The translations under genes and the position numbers were made by a program. A stretch of DNA of 22,757 bases from Planctomycetales bacterium (GTDB taxonomy: Bacteria > Planctomycetota > Planctomycetia > Isosphaerales > Isosphaeraceae): NCBI GenBank assembly GCA_027451455.1, contig DAIDJI010000009.1:1-22757 (forward strand), written 5' to 3'. Below, piece after piece: positions 16,951 to 22,757 of the stretch (position 1 is its first letter; each line of letters starts with the position of its first letter). Below the pieces are notes generated by a model. It searched no databases. It was not told where the DNA came from and saw only the letters and a program-made list of their open reading frames with translations.

Positions 16951-18125
16951 GACGGCGGCTCCGCAGCGTCCGTGATTCGCTTCACGAGGATCGTGGCATA
17001 CGAGCCTTTCGGCAGCTCAAACGACATTCGCATCGCCTGGCGCCCGCGATGCAGGGTGTCGTCCTCGACCTCCGACCGCAGCCCCTTCGCTTCGAAGAGA
17101 CAGGGCCGTCCACCCTTCGATAGGAAGATGTCCTTGATGTGTTTGATCCGGAGGTCGTTCCAGGTGAGACCGAAACCCGACAGGACGGTCTCGGCCGCCT
17201 CACCGAGCCGGCCGTCAGGGACCGGGCTCCGGGCGCTCGGCAGAGTCAGGAGCGCTCGACGTGCCTCGTCGATCCGATCGCGGGGGATGGAGCGCGGAAA
17301 CGGGAAGTCCCCCAGCTTCAGCCGAACGGGCACCAGGACTTCCGCCCCACAAACCTCTTCCAGCCAGCGTGCCAGGAGCAGGTTCCAGAGATGACTCTGG
17401 AAGGCCGAGAAATAGAGCATCCGCAGGTCTTTCCGGAGCCGGGTGAAGGCGCCTCGGAAGTCCTCGGGATGATCGACCAGATAGGTCACAATACTCCGCG
17501 CCGACGATCGCGGGAGTTGCCGCTTCGCCTCGGGCCAGTCGCCCCAGCAGTCGCGAAGGATCGCCTTCTCCGCCTTCGCCGCTGCGCGATCCGAGGGGTT
17601 GGGCTCAGCCATCGCCAGCCAGAGCGCCCGACCATGATCACCCCGCATCCAGGCCGAGGCAACGAACTCGCCACCGCGGCCAACCGACCCAAATCGCTGG
17701 TCGTCAAAATAGTTGGGCAGGCCGGCCTCGGCCATTTGTTCGATCGCCGCCGAGGCCCTCGCGACTTCCGGCCCATCCATCTCGCGGATGATCAACTCGA
17801 AACGATTGCCGATCAGGAGCTGCGACGTGTACGGTCGGTCGAGCCGGCCGACCGGCTCCAGCTCAAAATGCGGCGTCTGAATCGAACGATCCGGGCCGTC
17901 GGCGATCGCGAGAAACTGAACGGTCACGGCATGCCGATCCTTCAGACCGGCATAGCTCACCTGTCGGGCCGCGAGGTTCCATCGCCGGCAAATCACCTCA
18001 ACCGCCTCGATCGTGCCGAGATCGGTCTTGGTCAGGCGGTAAAAGACAAAACGACCCTTCGCGGCGGGGCGAGCAGCCGTAAGTTCCTCGACCCGGAAAT
18101 CCTCCGGCTGGCACTTCAGTTTCAT
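16947..18125 (-). CDS. truD: tRNA pseudouridine(13) synthase TruD
   Basis: 392 aa. Makes pseudouridine 13 in the D-arm of some tRNAs. The N-terminal PEDFRVEEL, TKTDLGTIEA and SYAGLKDRHAVT with catalytic D63 are the TruD signature. GNRFELIIRE and NYFDDQRFGS also match, and the inserted TRUD domain continues to about residue 330, before the C-terminal SFELPKGSYATILVKRI. Length is a little above the E. coli enzyme. It is the first gene of a minus-strand pair with the RluA-family gene (ATGA overlap). No strong Shine-Dalgarno is visible. Confidence 0.93.
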   Translation of the reverse strand: MKLKCQPEDFRVEELTAARPAAKGRFVFYRLTKTDLGTIEAVEVICRRWNLAARQVSYAGLKDRHAVTVQFLAIADGPDRSIQTPHFELEPVGRLDRPYTSQLLIGNRFELIIREMDGPEVARASAAIEQMAEAGLPNYFDDQRFGSVGRGGEFVASAWMRGDHGRALWLAMAEPNPSDRAAAKAEKAILRDCWGDWPEAKRQLPRSSARSIVTYLVDHPEDFRGAFTRLRKDLRMLYFSAFQSHLWNLLLARWLEEVCGAEVLVPVRLKLGDFPFPRSIPRDRIDEARRALLTLPSARSPVPDGRLGEAAETVLSGFGLTWNDLRIKHIKDIFLSKGGRPCLFEAKGLRSEVEDDTLHRGRQAMRMSFELPKGSYATILVKRITDAAEPPS

Positions 18126-18731
18126 GGGAGACCGTGCGAATCCGAAGGAGCAAGCGGCATGGCGGGCTCATTACCCTATTCTAACCTCACCCGCCTCGCA
18201 ATGGCCAGCCGCTCGGATCCCCAGCCCCGACGCGGCAAATTCTCAATATCCACTGTCCAGATAAGAACTTCCGATCGCCCGATCGACGACCCCCGGCCAC
18301 GCCGGTCGCCCGCGACCAAAAATCCGAAAGAAAGACTAGTAGAAAGTCGAGACCAGGACGGGTACAAAATGGCTTCGATCTCATCCCTGGGAGCGCATCC
18401 TAACGAGGTCGGTCACGATCCCCCGATCATCAACCGGATAGGAAATATGGGAGAGAGCCGGCGATGTCTCCACATCCCGGCGTCCTATAACTCTCAGATG
18501 AGATGAGCGGACCAGGTCGGGCCGAACGCCGGTGCAGGGTTGAGCCTGATCGGCCCGGATGGCGACGGTCGCCCTTCCGGTCCGCTCGAACGCACTGCCT
18601 GATATTCTGCTTCCCGCGTCTACCAGCCTGGTAGTGGCGGCGCATCGGACCGGCGTGAGCCCGGGATTCGCGCCGTCCCCGCGAATCCGGGCGAACATCG
18701 CCCCGGCAATCTCCTGTTCCAAAGGTTTAAC
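18126..18731. other. Divergent intergenic region truD/desaturase
   Basis: 606 bp with no gene that I can support. It must hold promoters in both directions. Possible elements are TATAAC at 18486-18491 and an extended -10-like TGATATTCT at 18600-18608 (plus strand), and TAGAAT read on the minus strand at 18178-18183 for truD. Two short palindromes occur: GGCGAC-G-GTCGCC near 18560 and CTACCAG-C-CTGGTAG at 18620-18634. Confidence 0.4.
18620..18634. promoter_or_regulatory. Perfect 7-bp palindrome upstream of the desaturase
   Basis: CTACCAG and CTGGTAG are separated by one base, 97 bp before the desaturase start and just after an extended -10-like element. It could be an operator for a dimeric regulator or a small hairpin. 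No regulator is identified. Confidence 0.3.
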
Positions 18732-19622
18732 ATGGCGACCTCGACTCTTGCTGAACGGCAACGCCTGCAGTTTTGCTGGCCGCCGGTCCTCTGGATCGGC
18801 GCTCTTCACGTGCTGGCACTGCTGGCGTTCGTCCCCTCGTTCTTCTCGTGGTCCGGCCTGGCCGTGTGCCTCTTCTTGCACTGGGTCACGGGCGGGATCG
18901 GCATCTGCCTGACGTATCACCGCCTGCTCACTCACCGGAGCTTCGCTCTCCGGCCCCGGTGGCTGGAGTACGTTCTGACGATCATCGGCACGACCGCCTC
19001 GGAGGGCGGTGCCATCGGCTGGGTCGCCGATCATCGCCGTCATCACGCGAACTCCGACGAGGAGAACGATACGCACTCCCCGCTCCGCGGTTTCCTCTGG
19101 GCTCACATGGCCTGGTGGATGTTCATGAAGGGGGATAATGAGCACACCCCTGAGTACTACAAGCGATGGGCTCCTGACCTGTACAAGGATCCGGTGCATC
19201 GATTTCTGGAAAAGACCCATCTCATCTATCCGCTTCTGCTGTTCGCCGCGCTCTACGCCGTGGGCGGGATGAGCTGGTTGGTCTGGGGCGGTTTTGTCCG
19301 GACGATCTTCGTGCTGCACTCGACCTGGCTGGTGAACTCGGCGAGTCACATCTGGGGCTATCGTTCGCACGTCACCCGCGACCGCTCGACGAATCTCTGG
19401 TGGGTCGCCCTTCTGACTTACGGCGAGGGCTGGCATAACAACCATCACGCCTACCAGACATCGGCCCGCCATGGCCTGAGATGGTGGGAGGTGGACATGA
19501 CCTACCTCACCATTGGAGTGATGAAGGCGCTGGGGATTGCGTACAACATCAAGGCGGTTCGGACACGGGTGAACCCGGTCCCGGCGATGGCGGCTCCGGT
19601 GGCCGGCCCCGGGTCGGAGTGA
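18732..19622 (+). CDS. Membrane fatty acid desaturase (acyl-CoA/acyl-lipid delta-9 type)
   Basis: 296 aa integral membrane di-iron enzyme that introduces a double bond into fatty acyl chains and so controls membrane fluidity. All three histidine boxes are present and well spaced: HRLLTH (63-68), HRRHH (101-105) and HNNHH (235-239), with further family sequence such as WVADHRRHHANSD, NSASHIWGYR and YGEGWHNNHHAY. Hydrophobic pairs of helices lie at about 18-60 and 165-200. This pattern is that of the stearoyl-CoA desaturase/DesC group. The ATG has AAAGG 6 nt upstream. It precedes the split tRNA by 69 bp on the same strand. Confidence 0.95.
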   Translation: MATSTLAERQRLQFCWPPVLWIGALHVLALLAFVPSFFSWSGLAVCLFLHWVTGGIGICLTYHRLLTHRSFALRPRWLEYVLTIIGTTASEGGAIGWVADHRRHHANSDEENDTHSPLRGFLWAHMAWWMFMKGDNEHTPEYYKRWAPDLYKDPVHRFLEKTHLIYPLLLFAALYAVGGMSWLVWGGFVRTIFVLHSTWLVNSASHIWGYRSHVTRDRSTNLWWVALLTYGEGWHNNHHAYQTSARHGLRWWEVDMTYLTIGVMKALGIAYNIKAVRTRVNPVPAMAAPVAGPGSE

Positions 19623-19691
19623 GCCGGAAATCGATCCGACTTGCCTTGGACCGGTTCGCAGGCGAAGATGAGAGCGCCTTTGAGAAAGGGA

Positions 19692-20054
19692 GCGGCCCTA
19701 GCTCAACGGCAGAGCAGGGGACTCATCGAAAGACAAGGTGGCACCGGAGGGTAACCTCCGACTGCGAACCGGGTGAATTGCGGGAAACCTAAACCCCTAC
19801 GGGGCATGGCAATCCGCAGCCGAGCCTGGCCGGGTTTGGGTAGCCAGGAAGGTTCAGAGACTAGCGGGGTGAGTCCCAACGATAATCCCCGCCGCGAGCG
19901 CCCGGCCTCCTCGTCGAGAAGTCTGGTCATTCCCGGGACAGTTCCGGGGAATTCAACCGGGCCATCGAACGAGGAGGATGAGATAGTCCAAGCCCCGCGG
20001 AAACGCGGGGGCCCTTGAATCCCTTGGTTGCAGGTTCGAATCCTGCGGGCCGCA
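19692..20054 (+). tRNA. tRNA with anticodon CAU, interrupted by a group I intron (probably tRNA-Ile2, or elongator Met)
   Basis: Exon 1 is 19692-19726 and exon 2 is 20018-20054. Joined, they give a full cloverleaf: acceptor GCGGCCC/GGGCCGC, D-stem GCTC/GAGC, anticodon stem GGGGA/TCCCT, loop CTCATAA with anticodon CAT, variable loop TGGTT, T-stem GCAGG/CCTGC with loop TTCGAAT, and discriminator A. CCA is not encoded. It is not an initiator: G1-C72 is paired and the anticodon stem lacks the three-GC run. The anticodon arm and TGGT-type variable loop resemble bacterial tRNA-Ile2, in which TilS turns C34 into lysidine, but elongator Met cannot be excluded. A scan that does not allow a long intron would miss this gene. 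Confidence 0.93.
19727..20017 (+). ncRNA. Group I self-splicing intron in the anticodon loop of tRNA(CAU)
   Basis: 291 nt, between tRNA positions 36 and 37. The exon ends in U and the intron in G, as group I splicing requires. Pairings seen: P1, exon UCAU with GTGG at 19738-19741; P2 at 19745-19760 with a GTAA tetraloop; P3, 19769-19775 with 19899-19905; P4, 19779-19783 with 19814-19818; P5, 19794-19797 with 19801-19804; P6, 19825-19830 with 19843-19848; P7, GACTA 19859-19863 with TAGTC 19984-19988; P8, a 9-bp stem 19906-19914 with 19969-19977; J8/7 ATGAGA; P9, 19993-20010, 7 bp with a GAAA loop. An extra hairpin (19864-19892) sits between the P7 and P3 strands, and P8 carries a long insert. 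No endonuclease gene. The CAU/GUG P1 recalls the Azoarcus tRNA-Ile intron. Confidence 0.93.
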
Positions 20055-20121
20055 TTCCACCCGCCTTCCTGGAGTCGTGCCGGTGCCCCCGGCCGGGGAT
20101 GATCACCGGCGCGGGCCCGAC

Positions 20122-21552
20122 ATGAATTCCCACTCCGAGCATCCGGCTTCCGGCCTCGAGGATGACCTTCGTCGCGCTGGTCGGCACAACGACCAGGGGG
20201 CCAGGTTGGCCGCCCGCGGGGATCTCGCCGGAGCCATCCTCGAATTCCGTGAGGTGCTTCGACTCGTTCCCGAGAGCCCCCAGGCCAGAACCAACCTCGG
20301 GAACGCTCTGACCCAGGCCGGCACCTCTGCCCGCAATCCCGCCATGCTGACAGAGGGAATCGAGCAACAGCGGGCCGCGGTCCGGCTCGCCCCCGAGGAT
20401 CCTCGCATCCGACGCAACCTCGGCAATGCGTACGCCCGTGCGTTTTTTCTCGACGAGGCGGTTGAGGAATATCGGGCTGCGATCCGTCTCGATCCAGCGA
20501 GCCTACCGGCTCGTGTCGACCTCGGAACGGCGATCGCTGCGCTGGGGCGATATTCGGAGGCGCTCGCGATCCTTGACCAGGTCCTCCAGCTCGATCCAGG
20601 CGACATTGAGGCCCGGTTCGCTCGGGGCGGGGTAAGGATGGCGATCGGCGATCCGGTCGGGGCCTGGCCCGACCTGGAGGCGCGATTCGAGCGGCCGGAG
20701 GCTCGAGCCCGTCGGATTCCGGGCGTCCCGATCTGGGAAGGAGAGCCGTGCTCGGGTGCGCTGGTCATTCACGGATCAATGGAGGGCCTGGGCGACCTGA
20801 TCCAGGGTCTCCGTTTCGTCCCCGAGATCCGGAAACGCGTTGGCTCCGTTGTCTTGCTCTGCCGCCCGGACCTCGTCCGGCTGGCGGCGTCTCTATCCGG
20901 TCTTGACCGGATCGTGACCGACGTCACCCTGTTACCACCCGTCGAGAAGCAGGTGGCACCGATGAGCCTGCCGGCCATCCTCGGCGTGGGGCCCGAGGCG
21001 ATGAAGGGAGACGATCCCTATCTCTCGCCCGAGGCCGCTGTGGTCGATCGCGTGCGCCCGATTCTGGCGGCCGTACCCGGTCTGAAGGTGGGCATTGCCT
21101 GGCAGGGCAATCCTGCGCATCCGAACGATCCCTATCGATCGTTCCCCCTCGCCGCGATGGAACCTCTGGCCGCGGTGCCCGGTGTCGAATGGATTGTCCT
21201 TCAGTGGGGCCAGGCGATCCAGCAGGCCGCTTCCGCGCCGTTCCCGGTCCGTTCGACGGGTCTGACCGATCCCGGCGGCGACTGGTTGGACACGGCGAAT
21301 GCGGTCAGCGTGCTCGACCTGGTGATCGGCCCCGATTCCTCCCTGATCCATCTGGCCGGTGCACTTGGCAAGCCTGCATGGGTCGCGCTTTCCACCCCCG
21401 CCGAATGGCGATGGGGCGTCTCCGGCGAAACCACTCCCTGGTACGACTCTGTTCGGCTCTTCCGACAGGCCGAGCCCGGCAACTGGCGGCCGGTCTTCGA
21501 GCGGATGGCCTCGACCCTCGCCGACCTCCTCCAGCCCGGTTGCCCGGCTTGA
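20122..21552 (+). CDS. TPR protein fused to a glycosyltransferase-like domain
   Basis: 476 aa from this ATG. About 18-200 is a run of tetratricopeptide repeats (GDLAGAILEFREVLRLVPESPQARTNLG is split into such units, then LDEAVEEYRAAIRLDP and YSEALAILDQVLQLDP). About 215-470 is a GT-B-like C-terminal half similar to GT9 and GT41-type proteins: GSMEGLGDLIQGLRF, VGIAWQGNP, and IGPDSSLIHLAGALGKPAW near the nucleotide-sugar site. TPR-GT fusions often modify proteins or build envelope glycans; donor and target are unknown. Start uncertain: GTGs at 20077 and 20083 are in frame, the latter 8 nt after GGAG, and would put the start only 23-29 bp after the tRNA. Confidence 0.82.
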   Translation: MNSHSEHPASGLEDDLRRAGRHNDQGARLAARGDLAGAILEFREVLRLVPESPQARTNLGNALTQAGTSARNPAMLTEGIEQQRAAVRLAPEDPRIRRNLGNAYARAFFLDEAVEEYRAAIRLDPASLPARVDLGTAIAALGRYSEALAILDQVLQLDPGDIEARFARGGVRMAIGDPVGAWPDLEARFERPEARARRIPGVPIWEGEPCSGALVIHGSMEGLGDLIQGLRFVPEIRKRVGSVVLLCRPDLVRLAASLSGLDRIVTDVTLLPPVEKQVAPMSLPAILGVGPEAMKGDDPYLSPEAAVVDRVRPILAAVPGLKVGIAWQGNPAHPNDPYRSFPLAAMEPLAAVPGVEWIVLQWGQAIQQAASAPFPVRSTGLTDPGGDWLDTANAVSVLDLVIGPDSSLIHLAGALGKPAWVALSTPAEWRWGVSGETTPWYDSVRLFRQAEPGNWRPVFERMASTLADLLQPGCPA

Positions 21553-21576
21553 ATCACCGGGGCGAACGGATACAAT
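21549..21576 (+). promoter_or_regulatory. Candidate promoter for the right-edge membrane protein
   Basis: TTGAAT (21549-21554) and TACAAT (21571-21576) are 16 bp apart and match the sigma-70 hexamers at four and five positions. The -35 overlaps the stop of the TPR-GT gene. The start codon follows 75 bp after the -10. Confidence 0.45.
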
Positions 21577-21651
21577 CATCGTCTTGATAACGACTTATCG
21601 ATCTTCAATCCATCCGGCCGATGCCGGCCGGAACGGGGGACCGTCCCGCCG

Positions 21652-22757
21652 ATGCCCGATTCCGCCCCCCGCTGGCCGATTTTCCATCGTCTCCAGAAGA
21701 TCCTGCCGGTGGCGGTCCTCGGGGCCCTGTCGATAGCGCACGGCCTCGCGATCTGGGTTGGGATGGGAGGTTATGCCGGGCTGGTCAATGGATGGCCCCT
21801 CTGGCGCGACGACCATCCGCTTTACTACCACAGCGCCCTCGTCACGCGAACATTCCTCGCCGAGACCGGGACCACAGCCGGCTACGACCCGAGCTTCATG
21901 GCCGGGTACGCCAAGAGCGTTGTCTTCCCAGCGTCCTCGACGCTTCCCGAGCTGGTTGTGGCCTTCCTCGGCGGGTCGCACCCCGAGCGGGCCTACAAGA
22001 TTTACGTCCTGCTGAGTGCGGCGGCCTATCCCTGGCTGATCGCCCTCGCGGCCCGGCTGCTCGGCGTTCGCGGATGGGCCTGGGCTTCGGCGGTCGCGAT
22101 CGCGCTTGGGTATATCTGGACCGACTGGCCGATCAACTACGTTACCTTCGGAATGCTCCCTTACTTCGTCGGGATTCCCGTTGCGATGGTGGCAACCGCC
22201 GCCTTTGCACGATTCCTGGAACGACCAGGGATCTTCCTTTGGGCCGCCTCAGCGACCTTGCTCAGCCTGGCCGTCCTCATCCACCTGACCACCGCGATGG
22301 TGATCGCGCCGGCCGCCCTGGCCGCTTACGTGGTCGCGACTCGATCCTCGCCGAGGCCAGGCTGGCGTCTCCACGCGTCCGTCTGGATGATCCCGGTCCT
22401 CGTGCTGGCGACCAACGCCTTCTGGTGGATGCCGGGCCTCTTGCTTGCCTCAACCAAGGGAGACAGCAGCTTCGCCTTCTCGCACTCCGGCGAGAACCTC
22501 CTCGGCCGGCTCTTCAAAATCATCTGGGCCGAGGCGCCGATTCAGTCGATCCTGCTGGCGGCAGGGCTGCCCGGGCTCCGCGTGATGATACGGCGATCGC
22601 CGATCGGGGGCGTCGCGATGGCGGGGTTCTGCGGAGCAGGTCTCGGATGGGGTTACCTGGCGGCCGTCCTCCCATCGCTGGACTTCCTCCAGCCGGGCCG
22701 GCACACCTTCGCCCTCTACTCGGGCCTCGCGATGGCCAGCGCGGTCGGTCTCTCGGC
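21652..22757 (+). CDS. Large polytopic membrane protein, GT-C-like, truncated by the window end
   Basis: At least 368 aa, open to the last base with no stop. A short N-terminus is followed by a membrane helix (ILPVAVLGALSIAHGLAIW), then an outer loop with WRDDHPLYYHSALVTRTFL and GYDPSFMAGYAK, and a series of hydrophobic segments (AYPWLIALAARLLG, LAVLIHLTTAMVIAP, WMIPVLVLATNAFWW and others). The Asp-Asp in the first loop is in the position of acidic residues in GT-C glycosyltransferases, which suggests but does not prove such an activity. The C-terminal part is not seen. A promoter-like pair lies upstream; no strong Shine-Dalgarno. Confidence 0.7.
   Translation, partial: MPDSAPRWPIFHRLQKILPVAVLGALSIAHGLAIWVGMGGYAGLVNGWPLWRDDHPLYYHSALVTRTFLAETGTTAGYDPSFMAGYAKSVVFPASSTLPELVVAFLGGSHPERAYKIYVLLSAAAYPWLIALAARLLGVRGWAWASAVAIALGYIWTDWPINYVTFGMLPYFVGIPVAMVATAAFARFLERPGIFLWAASATLLSLAVLIHLTTAMVIAPAALAAYVVATRSSPRPGWRLHASVWMIPVLVLATNAFWWMPGLLLASTKGDSSFAFSHSGENLLGRLFKIIWAEAPIQSILLAAGLPGLRVMIRRSPIGGVAMAGFCGAGLGWGYLAAVLPSLDFLQPGRHTFALYSGLAMASAVGLS

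Noticed and set aside
18381..19472. A long minus-strand frame opposite the desaturase
   Set aside because: The desaturase has all three histidine boxes; the antisense frame has no recognisable motif.
19703..20018. Short reading frames inside the intron as a possible homing endonuclease
   Set aside because: All are under about 85 codons, span ribozyme core helices and show no LAGLIDADG, GIY-YIG or HNH motif.

Overview
The window looks like chromosomal DNA of a GC-rich bacterium, most likely a planctomycete of the Isosphaeraceae type. That is an inference from high G+C codon usage, many starts without a strong ribosome binding site, large GT-C-like membrane proteins, a Cys-rich lipoprotein carrying a phosphatase-like domain, an unusual Cys-rich sigma factor and a csrA gene. 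I ran no taxonomic search. Most genes are ordinary housekeeping genes. The outstanding item is a tRNA gene with anticodon CAU split by a group I intron at 19692-20054.

Left part (1-5908): the 3' end of pstB; a secreted TIM-barrel protein resembling hexosaminidases with an inserted carbohydrate-binding-like domain; an M20 amidohydrolase; a PhoB-type response regulator; csrA on the opposite strand, overlapping the 3' end of phoB and preceded by a structured leader; and trxB. pstB and phoB frame a probable phosphate-response neighbourhood, with an 11-bp direct repeat resembling a Pho box upstream of phoB.

Middle (5909-14193): ftsH with a strong hairpin after it; a PfkB-family sugar kinase; a convergent archease gene; a Bcp/PrxQ peroxiredoxin; a convergent sigma-70-like factor separated from it by a 9-bp perfect hairpin; and two minus-strand polytopic membrane proteins (GT39/GT-C type) joined by a stop/start overlap in which the second gene begins at TTG behind a perfect Shine-Dalgarno sequence.

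Right part (14194-22757): a plus-strand lipoprotein whose phosphatase-like domain has Asp where the catalytic Cys should be; a minus-strand truD-rlu pair of pseudouridine synthases with an ATGA overlap, whose second gene runs 122 bp into the lipoprotein gene; a membrane fatty acid desaturase; the intron-split tRNA; a TPR-glycosyltransferase fusion; and the start of another large membrane protein that runs off the window.

The intron is 291 nt, has no reading frame for a homing endonuclease, and shows recognisable P1, P2, P3, P4, P5, P6, P7, P8 and P9 pairings, a conserved J8/7 segment and a terminal G. It sits between anticodon position 36 and position 37. The tRNA is most probably tRNA-Ile2 (CAU, read as lysidine-AU) or an elongator tRNA-Met, and not an initiator.
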